From: Actinoplanes sandaracinus
GTDB lineage: Bacteria; Actinomycetota; Actinomycetes; Mycobacteriales; Micromonosporaceae
NCBI RefSeq assembly: GCF_030009775.1
Contig: NZ_JASCTH010000005.1
Coordinates: 269,136-333,135, forward strand
DNA: 64,000 bases
Direction of reading: 5' to 3'
Notes under the pieces: model-generated
Told to the model about the DNA's origin: nothing
The model's database searches: none
Seen by the model: only the letters and a program-made list of their open reading frames with translations
Part shown: piece by piece, positions 25,890 to 36,135 of the stretch
Layout of the letters: each line of letters starts with the position of its first letter
Numbering within the stretch: the stretch's first letter is position 1
Made by a program: the position numbers and the translations under genes

Positions 25890-26470
25890 GGCACAGTCCC
25901 TTCCGGCGCGGTCTGCCGCACGCCGCTGTCGTACATCTGGAGCAGGGCGAACGCCGCCAGGGTCGCGGCGTCGGTGATCGCGCCGGAGCACACCAGAGCG
26001 GCCCAGCCGGCGGCGTCCACGGCGCGCTGGCGCATGTCGGACTCGGAGCGCTCGCGCCGGGGCCGGCCCGCGGTGAGGTCCTCGGCCAGGAAGACGTGGC
26101 AGCCCTGGCTGGCGTACCCGTACGCGACGTGGATGCGGCCCAGCGCGACCATGCGACCGGCCCGCAGACCGGTCTCCTCGGCGAGCTCCGCGACCGCGAG
26201 CTGCTCGGCGGTGCCGTCGGCCGGGCCGGCGTCACCGGGCCACGAGCCCTGCGGGAACTCCCAGAAGCGTTCGCTCACCGGATAGCGGTACTGCTCGACC
26301 AGGTGCAGGAGGCCACCATCACGCGGGATGATCAGCGCGTAGTCGGGCTTCGACACGACCCCGTAGCTTCCGGGTGAGCCGTCGGCGTGCAGGATGTCGT
26401 CCTCCCGCACGCTCATCCAGGCGTTGCGGTACACCTCGCGCGATCGCAGGGTGCGGATCGGGTCGGTCAT
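25877..26470 (-). CDS. acbP: NUDIX hydrolase AcbP
   Basis: 197 residues from ATG 26470, overlapping the acbR stop as ATGA. It looks like an ADP-ribose-pyrophosphatase-type NUDIX protein: [14 protein letters not shown] and a NUDIX-box region [19 protein letters not shown]. The box has Ala where the consensus REUxEExGU has Arg (AELAEETGL), but it keeps the metal-binding Glu pair. The role of AcbP in acarbose formation is not settled. It may cleave or control nucleotide-activated intermediates, being placed between the nucleotidyltransferase and a glycosyltransferase. Confidence 0.85.
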   Translation of the reverse strand: MTDPIRTLRSREVYRNAWMSVREDDILHADGSPGSYGVVSKPDYALIIPRDGGLLHLVEQYRYPVSERFWEFPQGSWPGDAGPADGTAEQLAVAELAEETGLRAGRMVALGRIHVAYGYASQGCHVFLAEDLTAGRPRRERSESDMRQRAVDAAGWAALVCSGAITDAATLAAFALLQMYDSGVRQTAPEGTVPCTS

Positions 26471-27567
26471 GCCCGGCCTCCGGCGCACGTCTCGGTGATC
26501 TGCTGGACGGTTCCGTCCTCCAGCACGACGGCCCCGTCGATCCGCGCGCCGGCCGGCACCACGGCGCCGGGCAGCACGACGCTGTCGGTCACCGTCGCTC
26601 CCGGGCCGACCCGCGCCGCGGGGAAGACGACGCTGCGTACGATCTCGCCCTCGTTGACCAGGCCGGCGGGCACCACGCTGCGGCGGATCCCGTGCGCCGC
26701 GGCGACGAACGCGCGCGGCGTCCGGGGCGCCACGGTCCACGGCATGGCCGCGACGGTGAGCGACGGCGGCGTGCCCACCAGGGCCAGGTGCGCCTCGTGA
26801 TAGCGGTCCACGGTGCCGATGTCCGCCCAGTAGCCGGGCACCTCGTACCCGCGGATGTGTTCGCCGGCGGCGAGCATGGCCGGGATGACGTCGCGGCTGA
26901 TGTCGTGTTGCCAGGCCGTGCCGTCGAGCAGTTCCAGGTACCGGTGGAGCACCGCGGCGTCGAACACGCAGAAGGCGGCGAACACCAGATCGCTGCTCGG
27001 GTCGGCGGGCTTCTCCACGAACGACGTGAGCCGGTCCCGGCCGTCGAACTCGACCATGCCGAACAGGTGCACGTAGCGGCGGTCGATCCGCTGGTAGGAC
27101 ACGGTCAGCGCGGCGCCGGTGGCCCGGTGTTCGGCGATCATCGGGCCGTAGTCGAAGCGGTAGACGTGGTCCGCGTGCTGCACGAGGACCTCGGTGACGC
27201 CGGGCTCGAAGAGGTACCGGGCCTTGCGGATCAGCGCGTCCGCGGTGCCCCGCTCCGGTGGGCCGGACGGCGGCTCGTACCCCTCCGGCACGCCGTCGGC
27301 GTAGGAGCGGTCGTACGGGCCGAAGTGCACCCGGAAGCCCGGCTGCCACCAGGTGCGCCGCAGGTCGTCCATCAGCTGTCGTTCCTGGTGCTGGGACAGC
27401 AGCAGAACCTGGCCCAGTCCGGAGTCGCGGGCGTTCGCCAGGCTGAAGTCGATCAGCCGGCAGGTTCCGCCGAACGGCACCAGCGGTTTCAGCCGGCCGG
27501 TGCCGAGCGGGCCCATCCGCCGTCCTTCGCCACCGGCGAGCAGCACCGCCCGTACACCCGTGGTCAC
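26467..27567 (-). CDS. acbR: Sugar nucleotidyltransferase AcbR (GlgC-like)
   Basis: 366 residues. GTG 27567 overlaps the acbS stop as GTGA. It resembles ADP-glucose pyrophosphorylases: [43 protein letters not shown] (metal Asp), [13 protein letters not shown], and a C-terminal left-handed helix ([20 protein letters not shown]). In the acarbose pathway AcbR activates valienol 1-phosphate to its nucleotide form for the pseudo-glycosyl transfer. A glycogen-type GlgC role is the alternative, but the operon argues against it. Confidence 0.85.
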   Translation of the reverse strand: MTTGVRAVLLAGGEGRRMGPLGTGRLKPLVPFGGTCRLIDFSLANARDSGLGQVLLLSQHQERQLMDDLRRTWWQPGFRVHFGPYDRSYADGVPEGYEPPSGPPERGTADALIRKARYLFEPGVTEVLVQHADHVYRFDYGPMIAEHRATGAALTVSYQRIDRRYVHLFGMVEFDGRDRLTSFVEKPADPSSDLVFAAFCVFDAAVLHRYLELLDGTAWQHDISRDVIPAMLAAGEHIRGYEVPGYWADIGTVDRYHEAHLALVGTPPSLTVAAMPWTVAPRTPRAFVAAAHGIRRSVVPAGLVNEGEIVRSVVFPAARVGPGATVTDSVVLPGAVVPAGARIDGAVVLEDGTVQQITETCAGGRA

Positions 27568-29693
27568 GCGCCCACCTCGTCCCAGACGGTCCGGCCGTCG
27601 CCGAGGGTCAGCAGCAGATCCGCGCGGTGGCCGCCGTCCGGCAGCCGTCCGGTGAAGACGCCGCCGGTGGCCGTCAGGGCGGTCACGGTGACCTTTCCCC
27701 GGGCCGGCGCGGTCAGGTCGGGCACGACCAGTTCGACGCGTTCGGCGTGCGGCGGCCGGTAGGTGATCCGGCCGCCCGGATCGACGGTTCCCCGGCCGGC
27801 GAGCCGCTCGCGCCAGGCGCCGGCCCACTCCGGGCGCTTGTCCGTGGCGATCTGCGCGATCCGGTCGCAGGCCGCGAAGTCGGCCCGGGCCCAGGCGCGC
27901 TCGAACAGGTCGGGCAGTTCGTCGGCGCCGTCCGGGCGGCAGCGCAGGAACGCGTCGGCGTCGCCCCGCAGGCGGGCCGCGTCGGCGATCTCGTCGCGGT
28001 GCGCGGTCCACGCCGGCTCGGGCAGCGCCTCGAACCAGCCGTAGCGCACCAGGTCGCGTACCGGCAGCTGGGGGGTCTCGCCCCGCCAGATCCCGGCGAA
28101 CGCGGCGGCATGCGCTTCGGCCGCCCGCTTCCAGGTGAACTGCCGGGCCCGGGTGACAGCGTTGCGGGACAGGCGCCGGTACTCGTCCGGGGCGTCGTGC
28201 CACAGCGCGACCGCGCGGCCGATCTGTTCGGTCAGGCCCTGCACGAGCAGCGGGTCGTCCTCGGCGAAACAGCGGTTGACCGCGAACCCGGTGGCCGTTT
28301 CGGCGTCCGGGCCGGTCACCGGGTCGGCCACGTGACCGAAGTGCGCCATGCCGAGCTGGGCGGTGGCGATGGGCACGGCTCCGGCGGCCATCGCCTCCCC
28401 CTGGGCGATGAGGAAGGTGTCCATCTCGAACTTGGACGGGAAGAGGCAGAAGTCGGCGCTCTGGGCGTATTCCTGCAGCTGCCGGTCCGGCACGCGATGC
28501 CATTGGAGGTGCACCCGGTCCGGGTGGCGGGCCACCACCTCGTGGAAGAGCGGGTCGGCGATGCCGGCGTCGCTGAGGCAGCGCAGGAGGAAGTTCGCCT
28601 TCACCCCGCCGCTCAGCGCCCGGTCGACGGCGCGGATCAGCTCGACCTGGCCCTTGTGGTTGACCGCGTACCGGGCGTTGTGGAAGAAGGTGGGCAGGGC
28701 GGGGTCGAGCCCCAGGCCGGTCAGGACCTTCTCCCGGTCGACGGCGGGCAGGTCGCCGGTCACCCAGTCGTCGCCGACGGCGCAGCCGCCGACGAAGTTC
28801 TTGTGCGCGTTGCGCCGGACCGTGCCGGCCACCGGCAGGGTGGCGAAGAGCTGCGCGAACGGCGTGTCCGCGAAGTCGGTGTAGTAGTCGCGGTGCCCCG
28901 GCGACAGGAAGTCGATCAGGTCGGCGTGCTCGGCGACCAGGTCGTAGACCCGCACGTGGTCGCGCGGGTACTCGTAGTGCAGGTGGGTGAGCTGCTGGTA
29001 CTGGCTCATCGCGACCGTGTGCGGGGACCGCGCCGCGTCCGGGTCCGGCGGCGGCAGGGTTCCCGGCGCGCCGAGGAAGTCCAGCAGGCGGTCCACCTCG
29101 GGGCGGTACACCGACTTGTTGATCGGCATGTTGCTCTGCACCGTGCTGACCACGTGTTTGCCGGGGTCGGCGGCGAAGGCGGCCGGCATCAGGTAGTGGT
29201 AGAACGGCTCGTGGGCGTGCACGACCGCGCGCTCGTCGCCGAACCGCGACCGGATGAACCGGGTGGCGGCCACCTGGTAGGCCAGCGGTTTGAAGAAGAC
29301 GAGGTCGTTGCCCTTGCTCTCGTACGGCGGGTAGAACCGGTCGGGCAGCCGGTCGAGCATCTCGTCGGAGAGGAAGTACAGGTCGACGCCGGCCAGCCGC
29401 ACCCGGTGCGCGGTGGTGCGCAGGGCGATGCCGACCTCGGCGGGGAACCGCTCGCCCCACACCCGGGGGTCGAGCACCAGGGGCAGCTCGTACTCGTCGG
29501 CGCCGGGCAGGTCCTCCACCTCGTGCAGCTTGCGCAGATCGTCCAGCCGGCCGTGTGCCGGGGTGACGATGGAGACCCGGTGGCCGAGTTCGGCGAGACC
29601 GCGGGACAGCTGCCAGAGGTAGACCGAGGTGCCTCCCTGGATGAACCGGTGGTCGAATCCGCCGCACTCGAAGTACGTCTCGATGATGTGCAT
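27564..29693 (-). CDS. acbS: Pseudo-glycosyltransferase/glycosyltransferase AcbS
   Basis: 709 residues from ATG 29693, four bases after the acbU stop. It is a GT-B enzyme related to glycogen-synthase-like transferases: [17 protein letters not shown] at the N-terminus (nucleotide-sugar loop), [36 protein letters not shown] and [21 protein letters not shown]-terminal E-set-like unit ([17 protein letters not shown]) follows a GWFE helix bundle. In the acarbose pathway AcbS is assigned the C-N coupling of activated valienol with dTDP-4-amino-4,6-dideoxyglucose. The AcbS/AcbI division of labour is from the literature on the pathway, not from sequence. Confidence 0.83.
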   Translation of the reverse strand: MHIIETYFECGGFDHRFIQGGTSVYLWQLSRGLAELGHRVSIVTPAHGRLDDLRKLHEVEDLPGADEYELPLVLDPRVWGERFPAEVGIALRTTAHRVRLAGVDLYFLSDEMLDRLPDRFYPPYESKGNDLVFFKPLAYQVAATRFIRSRFGDERAVVHAHEPFYHYLMPAAFAADPGKHVVSTVQSNMPINKSVYRPEVDRLLDFLGAPGTLPPPDPDAARSPHTVAMSQYQQLTHLHYEYPRDHVRVYDLVAEHADLIDFLSPGHRDYYTDFADTPFAQLFATLPVAGTVRRNAHKNFVGGCAVGDDWVTGDLPAVDREKVLTGLGLDPALPTFFHNARYAVNHKGQVELIRAVDRALSGGVKANFLLRCLSDAGIADPLFHEVVARHPDRVHLQWHRVPDRQLQEYAQSADFCLFPSKFEMDTFLIAQGEAMAAGAVPIATAQLGMAHFGHVADPVTGPDAETATGFAVNRCFAEDDPLLVQGLTEQIGRAVALWHDAPDEYRRLSRNAVTRARQFTWKRAAEAHAAAFAGIWRGETPQLPVRDLVRYGWFEALPEPAWTAHRDEIADAARLRGDADAFLRCRPDGADELPDLFERAWARADFAACDRIAQIATDKRPEWAGAWRERLAGRGTVDPGGRITYRPPHAERVELVVPDLTAPARGKVTVTALTATGGVFTGRLPDGGHRADLLLTLGDGRTVWDEVGA

Positions 29694-29696
29694 GTG

Positions 29697-31172
29697 TCAG
29701 TTCTCCCCGGCGCCCGCTGGTCGGTAGTTCTGCAGGACGTGTCGTAGGTTGATCGCCGCGTGGTAGTGCTGGTCGTGCGCGTACGCGTAGTCGAGTTCGT
29801 GGAGCAGGCGCCGCAGCCGGAAGATCCGCCAGGCCGGGTGCTCCTGCCAGTTCTCCGGCGGGCCGGCGTATCCGGTCAGCAGGAGTCGCCGAACCTGCCC
29901 CGCCCACCGGGACGCCGCGTCGTGCATCCGGCGCAGGGCGGTGATGCGTGACGGTGTCCAGCCCGGTGTGTCGGGCGGGTGCCCGGCGCTGATCAGCAGC
30001 ACGGTCCGGCAGGTGTCGTCCTGGTCGGTGCCGAGTCGCATGGCCGCCTGGTGCACGAACTCGTCGGCGGTGAAGATGTCGAGGCCGCGCAGCAGCGCGA
30101 CGATGTCCTGCCACGGGGACTGGGCGGACCCCACCGGGTCGGCCGGGTCCGCGGCGGGCGTGGACAGGTCGATGACGCACAGCTGCCAGCCGCCTTCCGA
30201 CTCCTGGCGCAGAATGTGCGACAGATGCAGGTCACCGTGGGCGGGACCGGCCGGCCACGGCACACCGGCCGAGGCGGTGGCCTGGTCCAGCTCGCCGGTC
30301 AGGGCGACGACGACCGCGTCCCGCACCGCGCGGGGGTAGCGCTCGTCGGCGCTGATCCGGGCGCTGAGGGCGGCCACCCGGGCGCCGGTCTGCCGGAGGT
30401 ACTCGCGGACCGGGATCATCGGGGTGGGGCCCAGCCGGTCCGCCAGCTCGGTGTGGAAGTCGCGCAGGAAGCGGCCGACGGCCGGCAGTTCGCCGGTGAG
30501 GCCCCGCTGGGCGGCCGCGACGGCCTCGGCCGGCTCGGCGCCGCCGTGCAGGATCGGCCACATCGACCGGATGCTGTGCCGCAGCGGGAGGTCGAGGCTG
30601 TCGCCTTCGGCGTAGGCGTACAGCAGGCCGAGCGGATGGCGGCGCCCGGTCGCCCGCTCCACGTAGTGGTAGTCGCCGACCCATCGCTGGGTACGGCCGC
30701 CGCGGTGCATCAGGCGCAGCAGGTGCGCCTCGCGGGTGTCGGCGTCGATCCGCCGGTACGCCTTGTGGATGTGCAGTGCCCCGTCGAGGTCGGCCAGCGA
30801 CAGGGCGTTGGTGGACCATCCCGGGTCGAACGGGCGGGTGTCACGGAACGGTGCGGGGTCGCCGTCGAACTGGATCACGTTGCCGGCGGCGGTCGGCAGG
30901 GCCAGCCTGTCCCGCATCGCTTCCACCACGGCGCGGTCGTGGGCGGCGTGGCCGACCGCTTCGCGGGCCGGTTCGGCGCGCAGGACGGGAACGAAGTACC
31001 GGGTTCCGGGCGACTCCCGCGAGGCGACGACGAGCAGCCGCGACGGCCCCAGGGTCGCCTCGTCGAGGATCTGGACGTGGGCGGATCCGCGCAGGTCCTC
31101 GCCCGGCCAGTCGGCGGCCCGCAGCAGGCTGGTGAGGCCGAGGTCGGCGGTGGGCAGTTGCCGGACGGTCAT
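29697..31172 (-). CDS. acbU: Maltokinase-like phosphotransferase AcbU
   Basis: 491 residues from ATG 31172, overlapping the acbV stop as ATGA. It has the aminoglycoside-phosphotransferase/maltokinase fold: an N-lobe with [11 protein letters not shown] (the ATP-binding Lys region), catalytic [11 protein letters not shown], and LCVIDLSTP with the metal Asp. The C-terminal part is helical. In the acarbose pathway AcbU phosphorylates the C1 hydroxyl of the cyclitol 7-phosphate to give the 1,7-diphosphate. The kinase fold is clear; the regiochemistry comes from the pathway. Confidence 0.85.
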   Translation of the reverse strand: MTVRQLPTADLGLTSLLRAADWPGEDLRGSAHVQILDEATLGPSRLLVVASRESPGTRYFVPVLRAEPAREAVGHAAHDRAVVEAMRDRLALPTAAGNVIQFDGDPAPFRDTRPFDPGWSTNALSLADLDGALHIHKAYRRIDADTREAHLLRLMHRGGRTQRWVGDYHYVERATGRRHPLGLLYAYAEGDSLDLPLRHSIRSMWPILHGGAEPAEAVAAAQRGLTGELPAVGRFLRDFHTELADRLGPTPMIPVREYLRQTGARVAALSARISADERYPRAVRDAVVVALTGELDQATASAGVPWPAGPAHGDLHLSHILRQESEGGWQLCVIDLSTPAADPADPVGSAQSPWQDIVALLRGLDIFTADEFVHQAAMRLGTDQDDTCRTVLLISAGHPPDTPGWTPSRITALRRMHDAASRWAGQVRRLLLTGYAGPPENWQEHPAWRIFRLRRLLHELDYAYAHDQHYHAAINLRHVLQNYRPAGAGEN

Positions 31173-32464
31173 GCCGCGGCCTCCTCGGCCTCGGTGATCG
31201 CCCGGTCGAGCACGTCGAGGCCGTGCAGCAGTTCGGCCTCGTCGATGATGAAGGGCGGCGCGAGCCGGATGATGTGCCCGCCGATGGCGGTGCGCAGGCC
31301 GGCGTCGAGGGCCGCCAGGTACACCCGCCGGGCGATCTCCGGCGCCGGGCGCCTGCTGTGCCGGTCCCGCACGAACTCCAGACCGTGCAGCAGGCCGATC
31401 CCCCGGACGTCGCCGAGGCGGGGGTGCCGCTCGTGCATCTCGAGCAGGCGTGCGTCCATCATCGCGCCGAGGTGACGGACCCGTCCGATCAGGTCGTCGC
31501 GGGACACCACCGACAGGGTCGCGTGCGCCGCGGCGATGCCGAGCGGGTTGGCGGCGAACGTGGAGGCGGTCGATCCGGCGCTTCCGGCCCGGGGATGCCG
31601 CAGCACCTCGTCGCGTCCGGCCAGGACGGCGAACGGGAAGCCGGAGGCCATCCCCTTCGCGAGGGTGACCAGGTCGGGTGTCACCCCGATGGCCTCGCTG
31701 GCCAGGAAGGTGCCGGCCCGCCCGCCTCCGGTGAGCACCTCGTCGGCGACCAGCAGCACGCCGTTGTCGCGGCAGGCGGCCTCGATCTGCTCCCAGTAAC
31801 CGGGCGGGGGCACGATCACGCCGGCCGCGCCGAGGACGGGTTCGAAGAACAGGGCGCTGACGTTGGGTTTCTCGGCGATGTGCCGGCGGACCAGGGTGGC
31901 GCACTTGACGTCGCAGGACGGGTAGGTCAGCTCCAGGGGGCACCGGTAGCAGTACGGGGCGTATCCCAGCACGCTGTTGCCCGCGAAGGACTGGTCGCCG
32001 ATGTCCCAGTGCACGAGCATGCGGGCGCCCTGCGTCTTGCCGTGGAAGCCGTGCCGTAACGCGCCCACCCGGTTGCGCCCGGGCTCGGCCACGGCCTGGA
32101 CGGTGCGCAGCGCGGCCTCCACCACCTCCGCGCCGGTGGAGAAGAAGGCGAGCGTGGTGAGGTGCTCGGGGAGCAGCTCGGCCAGCAGTTCACAGAGGAC
32201 GGCGCGGTCGGCGGTGGCGAAGTCGTGGACGTTCCAGAGCTTCGTGGCCTGCTCGGTGAGGCGGGCCACCACTTCCGGGTGGCAGTGTCCCAGCGACTGG
32301 GTCAGGGTCCCGGCGGCGAAGTCGAGGTACTCGGCGCCGTCGGCGTCGCGCAGCGTCGCTCCGCGGCCTTCGACGAACACCCGCTTGCCGAGGGCGGCCT
32401 CTTCGGAGGCGCCGGGCGCGAGGTGCCGTGATTCCCGCGCCAGCAGGTCCGCCTGCCGGCTCAC
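31169..32464 (-). CDS. acbV: PLP aminotransferase AcbV (class III)
   Basis: 431 residues. Start GTG 32464; the ribosome-binding site (GGCGGA) is weak, and no better in-frame start is seen. Class III aminotransferase features: FFSTGAEVVEAALRT, HGFHGKTQGA, LVADEVLTGGGRAG with the PLP Asp, and LAKGMASGFP with the Schiff-base Lys. In the acarbose pathway AcbV aminates dTDP-4-keto-6-deoxyglucose to dTDP-4-amino-4,6-dideoxyglucose. That substrate should come from AcbB, which is a relic here. It is the first gene of the 14-gene operon. The region upstream (32465-33448) carries CTGCAAG repeats. Confidence 0.87.
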   Translation of the reverse strand: MSRQADLLARESRHLAPGASEEAALGKRVFVEGRGATLRDADGAEYLDFAAGTLTQSLGHCHPEVVARLTEQATKLWNVHDFATADRAVLCELLAELLPEHLTTLAFFSTGAEVVEAALRTVQAVAEPGRNRVGALRHGFHGKTQGARMLVHWDIGDQSFAGNSVLGYAPYCYRCPLELTYPSCDVKCATLVRRHIAEKPNVSALFFEPVLGAAGVIVPPPGYWEQIEAACRDNGVLLVADEVLTGGGRAGTFLASEAIGVTPDLVTLAKGMASGFPFAVLAGRDEVLRHPRAGSAGSTASTFAANPLGIAAAHATLSVVSRDDLIGRVRHLGAMMDARLLEMHERHPRLGDVRGIGLLHGLEFVRDRHSRRPAPEIARRVYLAALDAGLRTAIGGHIIRLAPPFIIDEAELLHGLDVLDRAITEAEEAAA

Positions 32465-33448
32465 CGGGTCCGCCGGGGTGCCGTCCCGGACAGCCGGGCT
32501 CTGCTGCCGACGTCGCGACAGATCAGCTCGAGGTAGGTCACAGAGTCACTCCTGAGGTGTTGGCCGCCACATTGCTGAGATGGGCTGAGCACTAGGGATA
32601 CGGGACGACGCACGCATCGCACCGCCGGCCAGCGAGCCGCACACTCAGCTGGTATCAATCGGACAGTCCTCGGCCGACTGAGCCGAAATCTATGGCGATC
32701 ACGCTCCGTTCTGCAAGCGGCACTGCAAGTTTCAGCAACTTCTTGCAGGACCTACCGGCGAGTAACAAATTGGCCGCCCCGACGCCCCTCCGGCCGGCCG
32801 CGGCGCCCTGTAACCGGATCCATCTGGCCAGACACCCCGGGCGGCACCACGCCGGACATCGAGGTTCGGCGATCGAATTTTGTCGGGTGACAACGAATTG
32901 AGACACCGATCACTCCACTGCCGACCGGAGCGCTTGCGAATGGGCGGAAGTGACAGTTGTGTCAAATATTCGGGACACGGCCGCCACGGCTTGACGCGGC
33001 AGTGGCAATCGCATTCAATGCCCACTTGCCGGCCCTCGCTCCGCACAGCACACGGGCCCGGGCGCGACGCACGCCAGTGATGCAGGTGACCGACTCCGCA
33101 CAAGTGGTCACACCGCGTCGATCGTCGCCCCACCGGCACTTTTCCGCATCTCACACCGCCCCGCCGTCCTCCCTGGACGGCACCGGCCGGCCCGGGATCG
33201 GCAGCGCAGCGAAGCGCCGCCCCCGGCCGGGATTGTCACTGTGCCAATAAGCGCACGGCCCCGGCCACTGTTCACCTTCTTTACTTGAATAGGCCGCGCC
33301 ACGTGACGAGCGCCTCAATAATGAGGCTCGGTTAAGACATTGTTATCTATCAATTACGTTCTTCACGTGCCACGGCATCGTGCTGAGAAGAAATGGATGC
33401 ACCCATGCAATATCCCGATGCCTCATACGACACCACGGCGGGGCCCGC
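32465..33448. promoter_or_regulatory. acbV-acbW divergent control region (984 bp), no gene seen
   Basis: No convincing coding sequence is present on either strand. CTGCAAG occurs at 32711-32717 and 32723-32729, and CTTGCAG at 32742-32748; TTTCAGCAACTTC lies between. These match the amylase-promoter sites at 9.9 and 39.6 kb. A short inverted repeat GCCTCA-ATAA-TGAGGC is at 33312-33327, close to an AT-rich stretch (33335-33365) likely to hold the acbW promoter. The region is unusually long for this compact cluster. Confidence 0.65.
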
Positions 33449-34477
33449 ATGATCGTCGCGGAGCACGTGAGCAAGCACTTCAAACGGCACCGGCGCGAGC
33501 CGGGCCTGCGCGGCAGCCTGCGGACGATGTTCTCCTCGCAGTACGACCTCGTCCGGGCCGTCGACGACGTCAGCTTCGAGGTGCCGGCCGGCGTCAAGAT
33601 CGCTTACATCGGCGCCAACGGCGCCGGCAAGTCCACCACGATCAAGTTGCTGACCGGCATCATGCGGCCGACGACCGGCCAGGTGCGGGTCGACGGCCTG
33701 GACCCGCACCGCCGGCGCGTCGAGGTCGCCCACCGCATCGGTGTGGTCTTCGGCCAGCGCAGCCAGCTCTGGTGGGACCTCCCGGTCCTCGACTCGTTCC
33801 GCGTCCTGCGGCACATCTACGAGGTCCCGCGGGCGGTGTACGACCGCAACATGCGGCTGTTCCGGGACCGGCTGGACCTCGGCGCGCTCGGCAACACCCC
33901 GGTCCGCCAGCTCAGCCTGGGGCAGCGCATGCGGGCCGAGATCGCCGCCTCCCTGCTGCACGATCCCGCCGTGCTGTTCCTCGACGAGCCCACCATCGGT
34001 CTCGACCTGGTCCTCAAGCAGGCGGTCCGCGATCTGATCAATCACGTCAACGCCGAGCTCGGCACCACCGTCATGCTGACCAGCCACGACATCGGCGACA
34101 TCACCGGCATCTGCGACCAGGCGCTCGTGGTGGACCGCGGCGCCATCGTGCACCAGGGGACGATGCGCGAGTTGCTGCGGTCGGTGGACACCCGGGCGGT
34201 CACCTTCGAGTACGCCGCTGGCAGCGTCACCGAGGCGGAAGCGCTCCAGATCATCGCCGCCGAGCTGCCCGACGTCCGGGCGATCCCGGCCGAGTCCGGC
34301 CGCATCCGGGTGGAGTACCCGGTGGAGCGCTGGTCGGCCCGGCAGGTCATCGCGGTCCTGCTCAACCGTTTCGACCTGACCGACGTGCTGGTGCCGGACG
34401 CCGACCTGGAGACCCTGCTGCGCCGCATCTACGCCGGATCGCCGGCGGAACCGGTCAGCGTGGGGGACGGCGCATGA
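33449..34477 (+). CDS. acbW: ABC exporter ATPase AcbW
   Basis: 342 residues from ATG 33449, with GGCGGGG upstream; the longer frame from 33380 is not needed. ATP-binding cassette motifs: Walker A GANGAGKST at about 52-60, Q-loop FGQRSQLWW, signature LSLGQRM, Walker B VLFLDEPTIGLD and switch His in TSHD. A C-terminal extension of about 80 residues follows, typical of drug or polysaccharide exporters. With AcbX and AcbY it forms an ABC-2-type exporter predicted to carry acarbose or its precursor out of the cell. It overlaps acbX by ATGA. Confidence 0.87.
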   Translation: MIVAEHVSKHFKRHRREPGLRGSLRTMFSSQYDLVRAVDDVSFEVPAGVKIAYIGANGAGKSTTIKLLTGIMRPTTGQVRVDGLDPHRRRVEVAHRIGVVFGQRSQLWWDLPVLDSFRVLRHIYEVPRAVYDRNMRLFRDRLDLGALGNTPVRQLSLGQRMRAEIAASLLHDPAVLFLDEPTIGLDLVLKQAVRDLINHVNAELGTTVMLTSHDIGDITGICDQALVVDRGAIVHQGTMRELLRSVDTRAVTFEYAAGSVTEAEALQIIAAELPDVRAIPAESGRIRVEYPVERWSARQVIAVLLNRFDLTDVLVPDADLETLLRRIYAGSPAEPVSVGDGA

Positions 34478-35277
34478 TCCGCGCCGCACGCCGGTACGCG
34501 CCGTTCGCCCTCGCCGGGTTGCACGCCGTCACGCAGTACCGCTCGACCATCGTGCTCAGCGCCATCACGGCCGCCGCCGCGACCGCGCTGCAGGTGTTCC
34601 TGTGGCGGGAGGTCTACGTGGGCGGCTCGGCGCCCGCGGGCCTGCCGTTCGTCCACCTCACCTCGTACATCGTGCTGGCGCAGATCCTCGGGCTGTTGCA
34701 CACCAACCGGATCGACGAGCTGATCGCCGGCGAGGTCTACCGGGGTGACATCGCGGTGTCCCTGGTGCGCCCGGTGAACTACGCGCTCAGTTGCCTGGCG
34801 GTCAACCTGCCCACGGCCGCGGTCAGCGCGGTCCTGGCCGGCGTCCCGGTGCTGGCCGGCTTCTCGCTGTTCGCCTCACTGCCGGTGCCCACGGCGGCGA
34901 ATCTGGCGCTGTTCGCGGTGGCGGTCCTGCTCTCGGTGGCGCTGGCGTTCCAGATCAACTTCCTGGTGGGCCTCGCCGCCTTCGTCACGACCAACACCTG
35001 GGGGATCCGTACGATCAAGAACGCTCTCGTCGCCTTCCTGGCCGGCCAGGTGATCCCGCTGGCGCTGTTCCCCGCCGACGTGGTGACCCTGCTGCGCCTG
35101 CTGCCGTTCCAGGGCCTCATCGACAGTCCACTGCGCCTGCTGCTCGGCGGGTACGGCGACTGGGCCGACGCCGGCCGCATCCTCGCCGTCCAGGCCGGCT
35201 GGGTGGTCCTGCTGACCGGAGTCATGTCGCTGGCCTGGCGCCGTTCCCTGCGCAAGGTGGAGGTGCTCGGCGGATGA
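34474..35277 (+). CDS. acbX: ABC-2-type exporter permease AcbX
   Basis: 267 residues. ATG 34474 overlaps the acbW stop (ATGA). There are about six hydrophobic segments, for example STIVLSAITAAAATALQVFL, VSAVLAGVPVLAGFSLFASL and LALFAVAVLLSVALAF. The short basic N-terminus fits an ABC-2-type subunit related to DrrB-like permeases. It pairs with AcbY, which has the same length and fold. Its substrate is inferred from the cluster. Confidence 0.85.
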   Translation: MIRAARRYAPFALAGLHAVTQYRSTIVLSAITAAAATALQVFLWREVYVGGSAPAGLPFVHLTSYIVLAQILGLLHTNRIDELIAGEVYRGDIAVSLVRPVNYALSCLAVNLPTAAVSAVLAGVPVLAGFSLFASLPVPTAANLALFAVAVLLSVALAFQINFLVGLAAFVTTNTWGIRTIKNALVAFLAGQVIPLALFPADVVTLLRLLPFQGLIDSPLRLLLGGYGDWADAGRILAVQAGWVVLLTGVMSLAWRRSLRKVEVLGG

Positions 35278-36077
35278 GCGTGTCGACGGCGCGCCGCTAC
35301 GCGCGGCTCACGACGGTCCTGTGCGGTGTCAGCCTGCACCGGCTCACCGCATACCGGATGGACTTCCTGATCGGCGCGGCCAGCTTCGTGATCCGGATCG
35401 CCTGCCAGATCGCCCTGATCAGCGTGATCTTCCAATATGTTCCCTCACTGGGCGGCTGGACGCAGCAGCAGGCGCTGTTCCTGCTCGGGTTCTCCCTGCT
35501 CCCCCGCGGGCTCGACCGGCTCTTCACCGATCAGCTGTGGATCCTGGCGTGGCAGCTGGTCCGCACGGGCGACTTCTTCCGTTACATGATCAGGCCGGTG
35601 AACCCGTTCTACTCGCTGCTGTCGGAGCGGTTCCTTTACCCGGACGGGTTCGGCGAACTGGCCACCGGCATCGCGATCGTGGTGACCGCGGCCGGGGCGA
35701 TGGATCTGGATCTCACCCTCGTCCAGTGGCTGCTGTTCCTGCCGCTGGTCCTCTGCGGGGCCCTGATCCACACCTTCATCAAGGCGTTCCTGGCGTCCCT
35801 GTCGTTCTGGATGACCAGCAGCCTGAACGTGATGGTCGCGGTCAACCAGCTCAGCGAGTTCACCGCGTACCCGCTGAACCTGTACCACCCGGTGCTGCGC
35901 GGACTGCTCACATGGGTGCTGCCGTTCGCGTTCACCGCCTACATCCCGGCGCGGTACCTGCTGACCGGGGACACCGGCCTGCTGCTCTGGACGCTGCCGG
36001 TCACCGCTCTCACCGTGCTGCTCGGGTACGGCACGTTCCGCCTCGGCATCCGGCGGTACGAGATGCCCGGCAGCTGA
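35274..36077 (+). CDS. acbY: ABC-2-type exporter permease AcbY
   Basis: 267 residues. ATG 35274 overlaps the acbX stop as ATGA. Six hydrophobic segments are visible, including FLIGAASFVIRIACQIALI, LLFLPLVLCGALIHTFI and WTLPVTALTVLLGYGTF. The second permease of the exporter, forming a heterodimer with AcbX over two AcbW subunits. It is the last gene of the three and ends 10 bases before a long terminator hairpin. Confidence 0.85.
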   Translation: MSVSTARRYARLTTVLCGVSLHRLTAYRMDFLIGAASFVIRIACQIALISVIFQYVPSLGGWTQQQALFLLGFSLLPRGLDRLFTDQLWILAWQLVRTGDFFRYMIRPVNPFYSLLSERFLYPDGFGELATGIAIVVTAAGAMDLDLTLVQWLLFLPLVLCGALIHTFIKAFLASLSFWMTSSLNVMVAVNQLSEFTAYPLNLYHPVLRGLLTWVLPFAFTAYIPARYLLTGDTGLLLWTLPVTALTVLLGYGTFRLGIRRYEMPGS

Positions 36078-36086
36078 CCGACCACC

Positions 36087-36128
36087 ATGAAGGAGGGCCC
36101 GCACCGATCGGTGCGGGCCCTCCTTCAT
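36087..36128. terminator. Bidirectional terminator between acbY and acbZ
   Basis: A perfect 42-base palindrome with 21-base arms and no loop base, between convergent genes. The arm begins ATGAAGGAGGGCCCGCACCG. Confidence 0.88.
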
Positions 36129-36135
36129 GGGACGC

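Noticed and set aside
32692..33250. Small genes between acbV and acbW
   Set aside because: Short open frames in several frames with no ribosome-binding site or homology; the operator-like repeats explain the region better.
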